Assembly (NCBI GenBank): GCA_016199665.1 | Contig: JACQGG010000239.1 | Span: 1 to 6,874, forward strand | From: Acidobacteriota bacterium | GTDB taxonomy: Bacteria; Acidobacteriota; UBA6911; JACQSX01 | Direction: 5' to 3' | DNA length: 6,874 bases | Shown: positions 1 to 6,617 of the stretch, one piece after another | Layout: every line of letters starts with the position of its first letter | Numbering within the stretch: position 1 is the first letter of the stretch | Notes under the pieces: generated by a model | The model's input: the letters and a program-made list of their open reading frames with translations, nothing else | Database searches by the model: none | What the model was told of the DNA's origin: nothing | Program-made: the position numbers and the translations under genes

Positions 1-44
1 GCAAAACGCGTCTATGCTTCCTGTGAAAAAGTAGAGTCTTTTGC

Positions 45-51
45 GGGAGGA
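45..51 (+). promoter_or_regulatory. Shine-Dalgarno site of the first receptor gene
   Basis: The purine-rich GGGAGGA lies just before the ATG at 55, with three bases between them. This is a near-consensus ribosome binding site and supports that start. The 54-base leader is cut by the window edge and no convincing -35/-10 pair can be read in it. Confidence 0.75.
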
Positions 52-54
52 AAC

Positions 55-3024
55 ATGCGCCGAACAGCCTGCCTTGGAATGCTCGCTTATGTTTTCTTGA
101 TTTGCGCCAAGCCCTTGTCCGGTCAGTCGCAGGCAACGAGCGGAACCGTGCAGGGCTTTATCCGGGATGAAAGCGGGGCGGTTCTGCCCGATGCCAGCGT
201 GGTGGTGCGGCATCTGGAGACCGGTTTGACGCGGGAACTGACCACGGACGTCTCCGGCTATTACCACTCGGTGTCGCTTCCCTCCGGCACGTATGATGTG
301 CAGGCGAGTCGGGACGGTTTTGCAACGGTGCGTAGAACCGGCATTGCGCTCTCTCTCGGCCAGTCGCTTGACGTGGATATCGTTCTGAAAGTCTCGCCGA
401 TTGCCGAACAGGTGACGGTGGAGGCGTCCGGCCCGGTACTGGAAGTGGCCAAGACTGAGGTCAGCACGACGGTGGGCGAGCGCGCCATTCAGGAGTTGCC
501 CATCAGCGGACGCCGTTTTACCGACTTTGTGCTGCTGACTCCCGGCGTGACCCAGGATCCTCGCGGCCTGTCAGGTTCCCAGACGGGTGATCTTTCTTTT
601 GGCGGTTTGCGCGGCATCAACAACAATGTTCAGATTGACGGCGTGGACAACAACAATGCCTTTTTTGCACAGTCGCGAGGCCGTTACCGGGCCCCCTACA
701 ATTTCAGCCAGGCGGCGGTAAAGGAATTCCAGGTTGTAAACAGCAACTTCTCGGCCGAGTTTGGAAAGGCGGCCGGCGCCGTGGTCAACGTGATCACCAA
801 GTCAGGGACCAATGAGCTGCACGGCGAGGCCTTCTACTTCATTCGGGACAGCGGAGTAGCGGCGCGGAATCCGTTTCTGGATCGGAAGTTCAAGAGCCGC
901 CAGCAACAGTTCGGCGGCTCTATTGGCCTGCCGATTGCGCGCGACCAACTGTTCTTCTTCGGCAGCTACGACCAGCAGGTGTTCCGTGTGCCTACGAATG
1001 TCCGCCTGTTGGGCATTCCGGCGGCGGATGCGGCCAACCCCGACCCGGCAATCCAAGGCGCCATTCGTTTTCTCAGGGGGCTGGAAGGAGACTTCAAGGC
1101 GGAGCTGCTGGCGAACGTCTTTCTGGCCAAAGCCGACTGGATCCTCAGTCCGCAGCAGAGGCTCTCGGCCCGTTATAACTATCAGCATCTGGGCGGTTCC
1201 AACAACGTCTTTTTCAACCTGGTCAATCCGGTTACCCGTTTCAGCATTGACAACAACGCAACCGGGACCGTCCGGACCGACAGCGCTGTCTTGTCTTTGA
1301 CCTCGGTGCTGAGCGCCCGGGCCTTGAACGAGTTCCGTTTCCAGTTTGCGTGGGATGACCAGAACAATGTGTCCAACAGCGACGTGCCGCAGGCATCGAT
1401 TACCAATGTCATCAGCGGATTCGGACGCGCCACGACCGAGCCCCGTTACACTCGCGAGAGGCGCTTTCAGTTCATGGACACTTACAGCTTGACCCGGGGC
1501 CGGCACGAGCTCAAAGCAGGCGCAGACATGAGCGTTCTCCGAATTGGGAATTTCTTCCCGGGTACCTTTGGAGGCAGTTACAGCTTTGCCAGCATTTCCG
1601 ACTTTGTGCTCCGGAGTCCGACCAGCTATGAGCAGAATTTCGGGAATCCAGTTACGAATCCGGACACCATGCAGTATGCTTTTTTTGTTCAGGAGAACTG
1701 GCGAACCCGGCCGGACCTGAACCTGAATTTTGGACTCCGCTACGAACTGGAGACATACCGCACCAACCAGTTGGAGGCCAACCCGGCCTACCCCTCCACC
1801 GGCCGAATTCGGATCGATAAGAACAACCTCGCGCCCCGCTTCGGCTTTTCCTGGGCGCCATCCATGGCGAAGAGTACCGTGGTGCGCGGCGGCTATGGTT
1901 TTTTCTATGGGCGAACGGCACAGATCATCACCTCGACGGCGATCTCCGGCAATGGTTTGCGCACGCAACGCTTCACTTTGAGCCGTTCCGTTCCGGCGCA
2001 GGCGGCGTTGATTCCGCCGTATCCGAATCGGCTGAGCGCCCCGCCTAACCTCGCGGCCGTGCGCTCCGATGTTTTTGTGTTTGCGCCGGACTTTGTAAAC
2101 CCATACGCGCAGCAGGGAAGCTTTGGCATCGAGCGGCAACTGCGGGACGCGGCGCGGGCGTCGGTGACGTATGTGGTGGTTAAAGGCACTCACCTGAATC
2201 GTTCGCGCGACGTCAACCTGTTTGCGCCCACGCCGGTGGTGCTGCCGATATTTGACGGCGCCACCCAGGTAGGCACGGGCGTTGTCCGGCAGTTCAACAC
2301 CACCACGCGTCCGGTCGCGGCATTGGGGCAGATCAACACGTTTGAAAGCGTGGCCAATTCGATTTACCATGGACTGATTGTGTCGCTCAACCGCCGCTGG
2401 AGCGACAACTACCAGTTCCAGCTGTCCTACACGCTCTCCAAGGCCATCGATGACGGTCCCGACGCGCTGATTGTCACGCGCGCGGGGCGGGTTCAAAACA
2501 CTTTCAACGCCGGGGACGAGCGCGCGCTCTCGGTGACGGATCAGCGCCACCGGTTTGTTTTTAGCTGGACCTGGGCGCCGGAGTTCAAGGCGCTGCAGGG
2601 CGCCGCAAGCCCGTTGCTGAACGGCTGGAAGCTCGGCGCCATTTCAACGGTGACCTCCGGGCGTCCCGTCAACGGGCAGGCGTCGGGGGACCCCAATCGT
2701 GACGGCAACAGCAACAATGACCGCACTGCCGGGCTGGGCCGCAACTCGTTTCGGGGTTTTGGCTACCACAACCACGATCTGCGCGTGACGCGGGTATTCA
2801 ACCTTAACGAGCGATCCAGGATCGAGTTTCTCACCGAGTTCTTCAACATCTTCAACCACACAAATCTGCTGTTCGGCCGCAATGACGACGGCTTCTTCCG
2901 GACCCATTCCGCGTTCCGAACGACGCCTGCGCCGGCCCGCCTCGATCTCACCCCTAACTTCCTGGTCGGGAACGAGGCCTACAACCCGCGCCAGATCCAG
3001 TTCGCTCTGAAGTTCATTTTCTGA
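55..3024 (+). CDS. TonB-dependent receptor, Oar-like, with carboxypeptidase-regulatory-like N-terminal domain
   Basis: This is a predicted outer-membrane beta-barrel receptor of 989 aa, normal length for Oar-like receptors. Residues 1 to about 23 form a Sec signal peptide (basic MRR start, hydrophobic core, cleavage likely near LSG-QSQ). Residues about 30-115 match a carboxypeptidase-regulatory-like Ig-type fold (VQGFIRDESGAVLPDASV, later TDVSGYY and LPSGTYDV). Residues about 130-255 are the plug, with SGRRF at 151-155, QIDGVDNNN at 193-201 and NVITKSGTN at 245-253. The rest is barrel, ending in a phenylalanine-terminated strand (QFALKFIF) typical of a BAM-recognised beta-signal. Only two cysteines are seen, both in the signal peptide. 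An acidic/asparagine loop, DPNRDGNSNND, lies at 879-889. Such receptors take up large or scarce substrates using TonB energy. No TonB box is obvious and no neighbour identifies the substrate. It is paralogous to the next gene. The ATG is supported by its Shine-Dalgarno site and by the signal peptide that follows. Confidence 0.93.
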   Translation: MRRTACLGMLAYVFLICAKPLSGQSQATSGTVQGFIRDESGAVLPDASVVVRHLETGLTRELTTDVSGYYHSVSLPSGTYDVQASRDGFATVRRTGIALSLGQSLDVDIVLKVSPIAEQVTVEASGPVLEVAKTEVSTTVGERAIQELPISGRRFTDFVLLTPGVTQDPRGLSGSQTGDLSFGGLRGINNNVQIDGVDNNNAFFAQSRGRYRAPYNFSQAAVKEFQVVNSNFSAEFGKAAGAVVNVITKSGTNELHGEAFYFIRDSGVAARNPFLDRKFKSRQQQFGGSIGLPIARDQLFFFGSYDQQVFRVPTNVRLLGIPAADAANPDPAIQGAIRFLRGLEGDFKAELLANVFLAKADWILSPQQRLSARYNYQHLGGSNNVFFNLVNPVTRFSIDNNATGTVRTDSAVLSLTSVLSARALNEFRFQFAWDDQNNVSNSDVPQASITNVISGFGRATTEPRYTRERRFQFMDTYSLTRGRHELKAGADMSVLRIGNFFPGTFGGSYSFASISDFVLRSPTSYEQNFGNPVTNPDTMQYAFFVQENWRTRPDLNLNFGLRYELETYRTNQLEANPAYPSTGRIRIDKNNLAPRFGFSWAPSMAKSTVVRGGYGFFYGRTAQIITSTAISGNGLRTQRFTLSRSVPAQAALIPPYPNRLSAPPNLAAVRSDVFVFAPDFVNPYAQQGSFGIERQLRDAARASVTYVVVKGTHLNRSRDVNLFAPTPVVLPIFDGATQVGTGVVRQFNTTTRPVAALGQINTFESVANSIYHGLIVSLNRRWSDNYQFQLSYTLSKAIDDGPDALIVTRAGRVQNTFNAGDERALSVTDQRHRFVFSWTWAPEFKALQGAASPLLNGWKLGAISTVTSGRPVNGQASGDPNRDGNSNNDRTAGLGRNSFRGFGYHNHDLRVTRVFNLNERSRIEFLTEFFNIFNHTNLLFGRNDDGFFRTHSAFRTTPAPARLDLTPNFLVGNEAYNPRQIQFALKFIF

Positions 3025-3113
3025 GGAAGGAATTGTCCGGTTGATAAATCTCGAATAGACTCTTGCAGGAGTTGTCAAACAGGAGAGCGGGCGCTCAAGG
3101 TCAAGGAGGCACT
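3025..3113 (+). other. 89-base gap between the receptor genes, possible weak promoter
   Basis: The gap contains no strong hairpin followed by a T-tract, so no intrinsic terminator separates the genes and read-through is plausible. A weak sigma70-like pair, TTGTCC at 3033-3038 and TAGACT at 3056-3061 with a 17-base spacer, could give the second gene its own promoter. Each half matches only about four of six consensus bases, so this remains a guess. A tiny GAGC/GCTC inverted repeat at 3085-3096 is too short to interpret. Confidence 0.3.
3103..3109 (+). promoter_or_regulatory. Shine-Dalgarno site that decides the start of the second receptor
   Basis: AAGGAGG sits four bases before the ATG at 3114. 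The same frame is open from a TTG at 3063, which would add 17 residues (MQELSNRRAGAQGQGGT). That extension is polar and would put the signal peptide internally, and the TTG has no comparable binding site. The ATG at 3114 is therefore the better start. Confidence 0.85.
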
Positions 3114-6113
3114 ATGAAAAAGCGGCATGCAGTTTCGACCTCTGGGATTCTGGTTGCAGGGTTCCTGCTAGTTTTGCTGGATGGCATGTTTTTGGCGGCT
3201 CAATCGCAGATCTCTACCGGCGCCATTCAGGGGACGGTGACCGATGAGTCGGGCGCGGTGCTGCCCGGGGCGACCGTCACGCTGAAGCATGTCGCCACCG
3301 GAATGGCGCGCGCCCTGCTCACCGACGACGCCGGACGCTACACGGCGCCTCTGCTGTCTGTGGGTGACTATGAAATCACCGTTGAGTTGACAGGATTTGC
3401 CAAGGCCGTCCGCAAGGGATACACCCTGGCCCTCGGTCAGACTCTGGTGGCAAATGTCCAGCTCAAGGTGGCGGGAGTGGAAGAGGCGGTGACGGTGAGC
3501 GCCGAGGCGCCCTTGGTGGAAACAACGCGGGCGGAGACCAGCGCTCTGGTCGATACGCGCGCGGTGGCCAACCTTCCCTTGAATGGCCGCCGTTTCCTGG
3601 ACTTGGCGTTTCTCACCCCGGGGGTTTATCAGGAGCAGGAGCGCAAGCAGCTCACCTTTGCCGGGCAGCGCGGGATCAACAGCAGCATCAATATTGACGG
3701 CGCCGATTTCAATCAGCCGTTCTTCGGAGGCCAGCGCGGCGGCGAGCGCACCAACGACGCTTACGTCCTGAGCGCGGCGGCGATCCAGGAATTCCAGGTC
3801 GTGCGATCGGGCTTTGCCGCGGAGTTCGGCCGCTCGACCGGCGGCGTCGTCAACGTGATCACCAAGTCGGGCGCCAATGATTTTCATGGGGGCGCTTTTT
3901 ATTACCTGCGGCACCGCGAATTTTCTCCGCGCACTGTTTTTGGAGACGATGTGGCGCCCACGCGGCAGCAGTTTGGCGGCATCCTGGGCGGCCCGATCCG
4001 CAGGGACAAGACTTTCTTCTTCACGGCTTACGATCAGCAAGCGCAGCGCCAAGCGCTGGTTTCCCGCTTTGACGCGACGGCGGGCCTGCCGGCGAACCTG
4101 GTCGGCCAGCAGGGCATCTTAAAGTCGACCAACGACGTCAACACTTATCTGGCCAAGATCGACCACCAGTTGAGCGAAAACACGCGCCTCTCCGGACGCT
4201 ACAACTACAGCCGCAATTTCGCCCTCAACGCCACCAACACCGGCGCCGGCGGCAATTTTGTGACCACCAGCGTCAGGGACAACAACGGGACGGAGCGGGA
4301 TCGCACCCACACCGGAGTGATCAACGTCAACACCGTGTTGTCGGGCACCACCTTGAATGAGTTTCGCTGGCAGTACTCGTTTGAGGATCGCCCCCGCGTC
4401 AATAACGGAGAATCCAACGACTTTAGTTCAAAAGTCGGGCCGCAGGTCCAGGTGTCCGGCTGCTGCTTCCTCGGTGGCGTTTCCTTTCTGCCGATAGTGC
4501 AGAACGACTCCATTCTGCAGTTTGCCGACAACTTTTCCTACGTGAAGGGGGCGCACAACGTCAAAGTCGGGTTTGACTGGAACCGGGCGCACGTCAACCA
4601 GATCTTCCGGGGAAACTGGCGGGGCGTTTACATATTCAACACGATCCAGAACTTCCTGAATAATCTGAACCGGGCGCCCGGGTCGGCGGCGGATCAGTTC
4701 CGCATCTTCTTTGGCGACGGGAAGTTCGTGGCTTCGCAATACGCGGTTGCCGCCTTCGTTCAGGATACATGGAAGGTCAATTCGCGATTGACTCTGTCGC
4801 CCGGCCTTCGTTATGAAGCGACGCTGAATCCCCAGCCCATCGCTCCCAATCCATTGCTGCCGCAGTCTGCGTCCATTCCCAATGACAAGGCGCAGTGGCA
4901 GCCGCGCCTGGGACTCAGTTGGGATCTGATGGGCGACGCGAAGACGGTGCTTCGCGCGTCGGGGGGGGTCTTCTACGCGAGGACTCCGATGCTTCTGCTC
5001 AACCAGGCCTTTAATGCCAACGGCAATCCGAGTGTGGGCGTTTCCTTTACTTTGAACTCCGCCCAGATTCTGGCGGCGCGCTCGGTGCATCCTGAGTTTG
5101 TGTTTCCTTTTGTGCCTGACTCTTCGCAGGCATCCAATGCTTCCTACTTCACCGCGGCTGGAATCGCGGGGTTGAGGCCGGACGCGTCATTTTTTGACCC
5201 CGATTTCAAGAACCCCCGCAGTTACAACGCCAGCGTGGGAATCGAGCGCATGCTGACCAAGGATCTGGCGGTGGCGCTTGACTGGGTTCATGCCAACACG
5301 GTCCATCTGGAACGGATTCGGGATGCGAATCTGTTTCCGGCCGCCATCGGCCTGGACAACTCGACGCCGCCGCAACTGCGGCCGCTCTACAATGTTTCAG
5401 TGAGGCCCAATGCGAACTTCAACATCCTGCGAAGCCAGGAGAGCAGCGCCCGTTCCAATTACAACTCTCTGACTCTTTCGGTGAACAAACGCTTTTCCAA
5501 CCGACATCAATTCCAGACTTCATACACGCTGGCATACAACCGGGATGATGATTCCAACGAGCGCAACTTTTCCGGAATCGCTCTGGAGGACTCGTACAAT
5601 CTGTCCAGGGAGTACCGCTGGAGCCGCAACGACATCCGCCAGCGTTGGGTGGCCAGCGGCAGCTACGACCTTCCGTTTGGAATTCTCACTTCGGGAATTC
5701 TAAACTACCGGACGGGAGCTCCGTTTAGCGCGTTTACCGGAGTGGACAGCAATCGCGACTCGCAGACCAACGACAAGCCGATCGTTGGCGGCGTTCCCCT
5801 GCTGCGCAATTCCTTCCGCCAGCCCAATTTCTTTACCATCGACCTGCGCGCGTCCAAGGTGTTTCGGATTGTTGAGAACCAGAAGGTGGAGCTGGCCTTT
5901 GACATGTTCAACTTCACCAACCGGCACAATTACCGGTATGACGTATCAACCAACGAAAGCAGCGCATCGGCTCTCGGCTCGCGCTGGGGAACCGGGCAGA
6001 CCCCGCTTCCCACGTTCCGCGCCATTCGCCTGCCAAATGGCAGCTTGAACCGCGGCGGCGCCAGAGTGGAGACGCCCTTCCAGTTGCAGATGTCTCTGAA
6101 GTACGACTTTTGA
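3114..6113 (+). CDS. TonB-dependent receptor, Oar-like, second tandem paralogue
   Basis: This is a predicted outer-membrane receptor of 999 aa from ATG 3114. Residues 1 to about 29 form a signal peptide: MKKRH, a long hydrophobic core, and a cleavage site near FLAA-QSQ. A carboxypeptidase-regulatory-like domain spans about 35-120 (GAIQGTVTDESGAVLPGATV, then DDAGRYTAPLLSVGDYEITV). The plug is about 135-255, with NGRRF at 157-161, NIDGADFN at 193-200 and NVITKSGAN at 247-255. The barrel follows and ends QMSLKYDF, a beta-signal with terminal Phe. Many motifs match the upstream receptor at equivalent positions, including RGIN, EFQVV, AEFG, QQFGG and FFF..YDQQ, so the pair are tandem paralogues. 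Differences are concentrated in the putative extracellular loops. The only two cysteines are adjacent (C450-C451). A run of eight G lies at 4961-4968 (codons 616-618). A DSNRDSQTND segment at 878-887 mirrors the acidic loop of the neighbour. The substrate is unknown. Plausibly co-transcribed with the upstream gene. Confidence 0.93.
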   Translation: MKKRHAVSTSGILVAGFLLVLLDGMFLAAQSQISTGAIQGTVTDESGAVLPGATVTLKHVATGMARALLTDDAGRYTAPLLSVGDYEITVELTGFAKAVRKGYTLALGQTLVANVQLKVAGVEEAVTVSAEAPLVETTRAETSALVDTRAVANLPLNGRRFLDLAFLTPGVYQEQERKQLTFAGQRGINSSINIDGADFNQPFFGGQRGGERTNDAYVLSAAAIQEFQVVRSGFAAEFGRSTGGVVNVITKSGANDFHGGAFYYLRHREFSPRTVFGDDVAPTRQQFGGILGGPIRRDKTFFFTAYDQQAQRQALVSRFDATAGLPANLVGQQGILKSTNDVNTYLAKIDHQLSENTRLSGRYNYSRNFALNATNTGAGGNFVTTSVRDNNGTERDRTHTGVINVNTVLSGTTLNEFRWQYSFEDRPRVNNGESNDFSSKVGPQVQVSGCCFLGGVSFLPIVQNDSILQFADNFSYVKGAHNVKVGFDWNRAHVNQIFRGNWRGVYIFNTIQNFLNNLNRAPGSAADQFRIFFGDGKFVASQYAVAAFVQDTWKVNSRLTLSPGLRYEATLNPQPIAPNPLLPQSASIPNDKAQWQPRLGLSWDLMGDAKTVLRASGGVFYARTPMLLLNQAFNANGNPSVGVSFTLNSAQILAARSVHPEFVFPFVPDSSQASNASYFTAAGIAGLRPDASFFDPDFKNPRSYNASVGIERMLTKDLAVALDWVHANTVHLERIRDANLFPAAIGLDNSTPPQLRPLYNVSVRPNANFNILRSQESSARSNYNSLTLSVNKRFSNRHQFQTSYTLAYNRDDDSNERNFSGIALEDSYNLSREYRWSRNDIRQRWVASGSYDLPFGILTSGILNYRTGAPFSAFTGVDSNRDSQTNDKPIVGGVPLLRNSFRQPNFFTIDLRASKVFRIVENQKVELAFDMFNFTNRHNYRYDVSTNESSASALGSRWGTGQTPLPTFRAIRLPNGSLNRGGARVETPFQLQMSLKYDF

Positions 6114-6143
6114 CGCGTTTTGGCAGCGCTTTAGCAAACTAGC

Positions 6144-6282
6144 GTAGTGTCCGAATAAGTAACTGGACTGGGCGATCAGCCATCAGCGGTCAGCTTCTGC
6201 TGCCGAATGCTGACGGCTGACGGGCCGATGGCTGATTGGCTGATGGCTGACCGCCTTAGTCCAGTTATTTGTTGGACACTAC
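6144..6282. repeat. 139-base palindromic MITE/REP-like element with terminal inverted repeats
   Basis: The outer ends are inverted repeats. The left starts GTAGTGTCC and has AACTGGACT at 6161-6169; the right end read in reverse complement also starts GTAGTGTCC and carries AACTGGACT, with 7-8 differing bases between these blocks. Complementarity continues inward: 6171-6188 matches the reverse complement of 6238-6255 at 16 of 18 bases, so the arms are about 45 bases each around a roughly 50-base centre. The interior uses a 7-base unit close to GGCTGAT: three copies on the minus strand (6175-6195) and six on the plus strand (6209-6251, one extra T at 6237). There is no room for a transposase, so any mobility would depend on one supplied elsewhere. 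It lies between convergent genes, where its RNA could form a long hairpin and act as a bidirectional transcript barrier. The family is not recognised. Confidence 0.8.
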
Positions 6283-6305
6283 ACGACTAGCCATAGCTGA
6301 GATAG

Positions 6306-6617
6306 TTACCCGCGCAGCCAGAGGAGCGCCAGTTCCGCCAGTGACAGCAGCAGGAGCACCCCCGCCGGCATGAACTTCCTTGTTCGGGTCCAGCGGATCG
6401 CGAAGATTACGGCCAGCAGAACGGATACGACCCAGGCGATGATGATTCCGGCCGCTTGGCCTTCCCGCAGGGCATAAGCGGCGTACAAGAGCAAGGCGCC
6501 GCAGGAAATCCCCGCGGCCAGCGACATGACGCTGCGGACTTTGGCGTAGCCAAAACAGCCTCCCGCCAGAACAAAAAATCCAAATAGTGCAGTGCCAAGC
6601 CAGACCATCAATTCCAT
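6306..6617 (-). CDS. TMEM14/UPF0136-family small membrane protein
   Basis: The 103-aa product is almost wholly hydrophobic, with four likely transmembrane helices at about 5-24, 32-50, 55-74 and 83-101. Two stretches match the TMEM14 family (Pfam Tmemb_14, UPF0136): GYAKVRSVMSLAAG at 23-36, like the family's GY-x-K-x-x-S-x-x-SL-x-AG signature, and RTRKFMPAG at 78-86, like its KFMPAG loop before the last helix. The length is normal for the family. Bacterial members are uncharacterised; mitochondrial relatives in animals have been linked to haem metabolism, but that role should not be carried over. The ATG at 6617 is chosen; an adjacent TTG would add one residue and an ATG at 6608 would remove three. 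A weak GGGGG lies just upstream, so the exact start is uncertain. It is transcribed toward the receptor genes and separated from them by the palindromic element. Confidence 0.8.
   Translation of the reverse strand: MELMVWLGTALFGFFVLAGGCFGYAKVRSVMSLAAGISCGALLLYAAYALREGQAAGIIIAWVVSVLLAVIFAIRWTRTRKFMPAGVLLLLSLAELALLWLRG

Noticed and set aside
11..17. Lipoprotein signal in the first receptor (FLIC at residues 14-17)
   Set aside because: The residue before Cys is Ile, not Gly, Ala or Ser, so the lipobox rule is not met; an ordinary Sec signal peptide fits better.
802..2550. Long open frame on the minus strand (582 codons) opposite the first receptor
   Set aside because: It is antisense to a clearly supported receptor gene. 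Its product is rich in Arg, Val and Gly with no recognisable domain, as expected for a shadow frame in GC-rich DNA.
3063..3113. TTG start extending the second receptor by 17 residues
   Set aside because: The extension is polar, lacks a good ribosome binding site, and would bury the signal peptide; AAGGAGG before ATG 3114 is far better.
3168..4052. Minus-strand open frame of 294 codons opposite the second receptor
   Set aside because: It overlaps conserved receptor coding and has no motif, start signal or believable composition.
6144..6282. CRISPR array or structured RNA gene as an explanation of the heptad repeats
   Set aside because: Units are only 7 bases with no spacers, and they occur in opposite orientations inside inverted ends, which fits a palindromic repeat element rather than a CRISPR array or a known RNA class.
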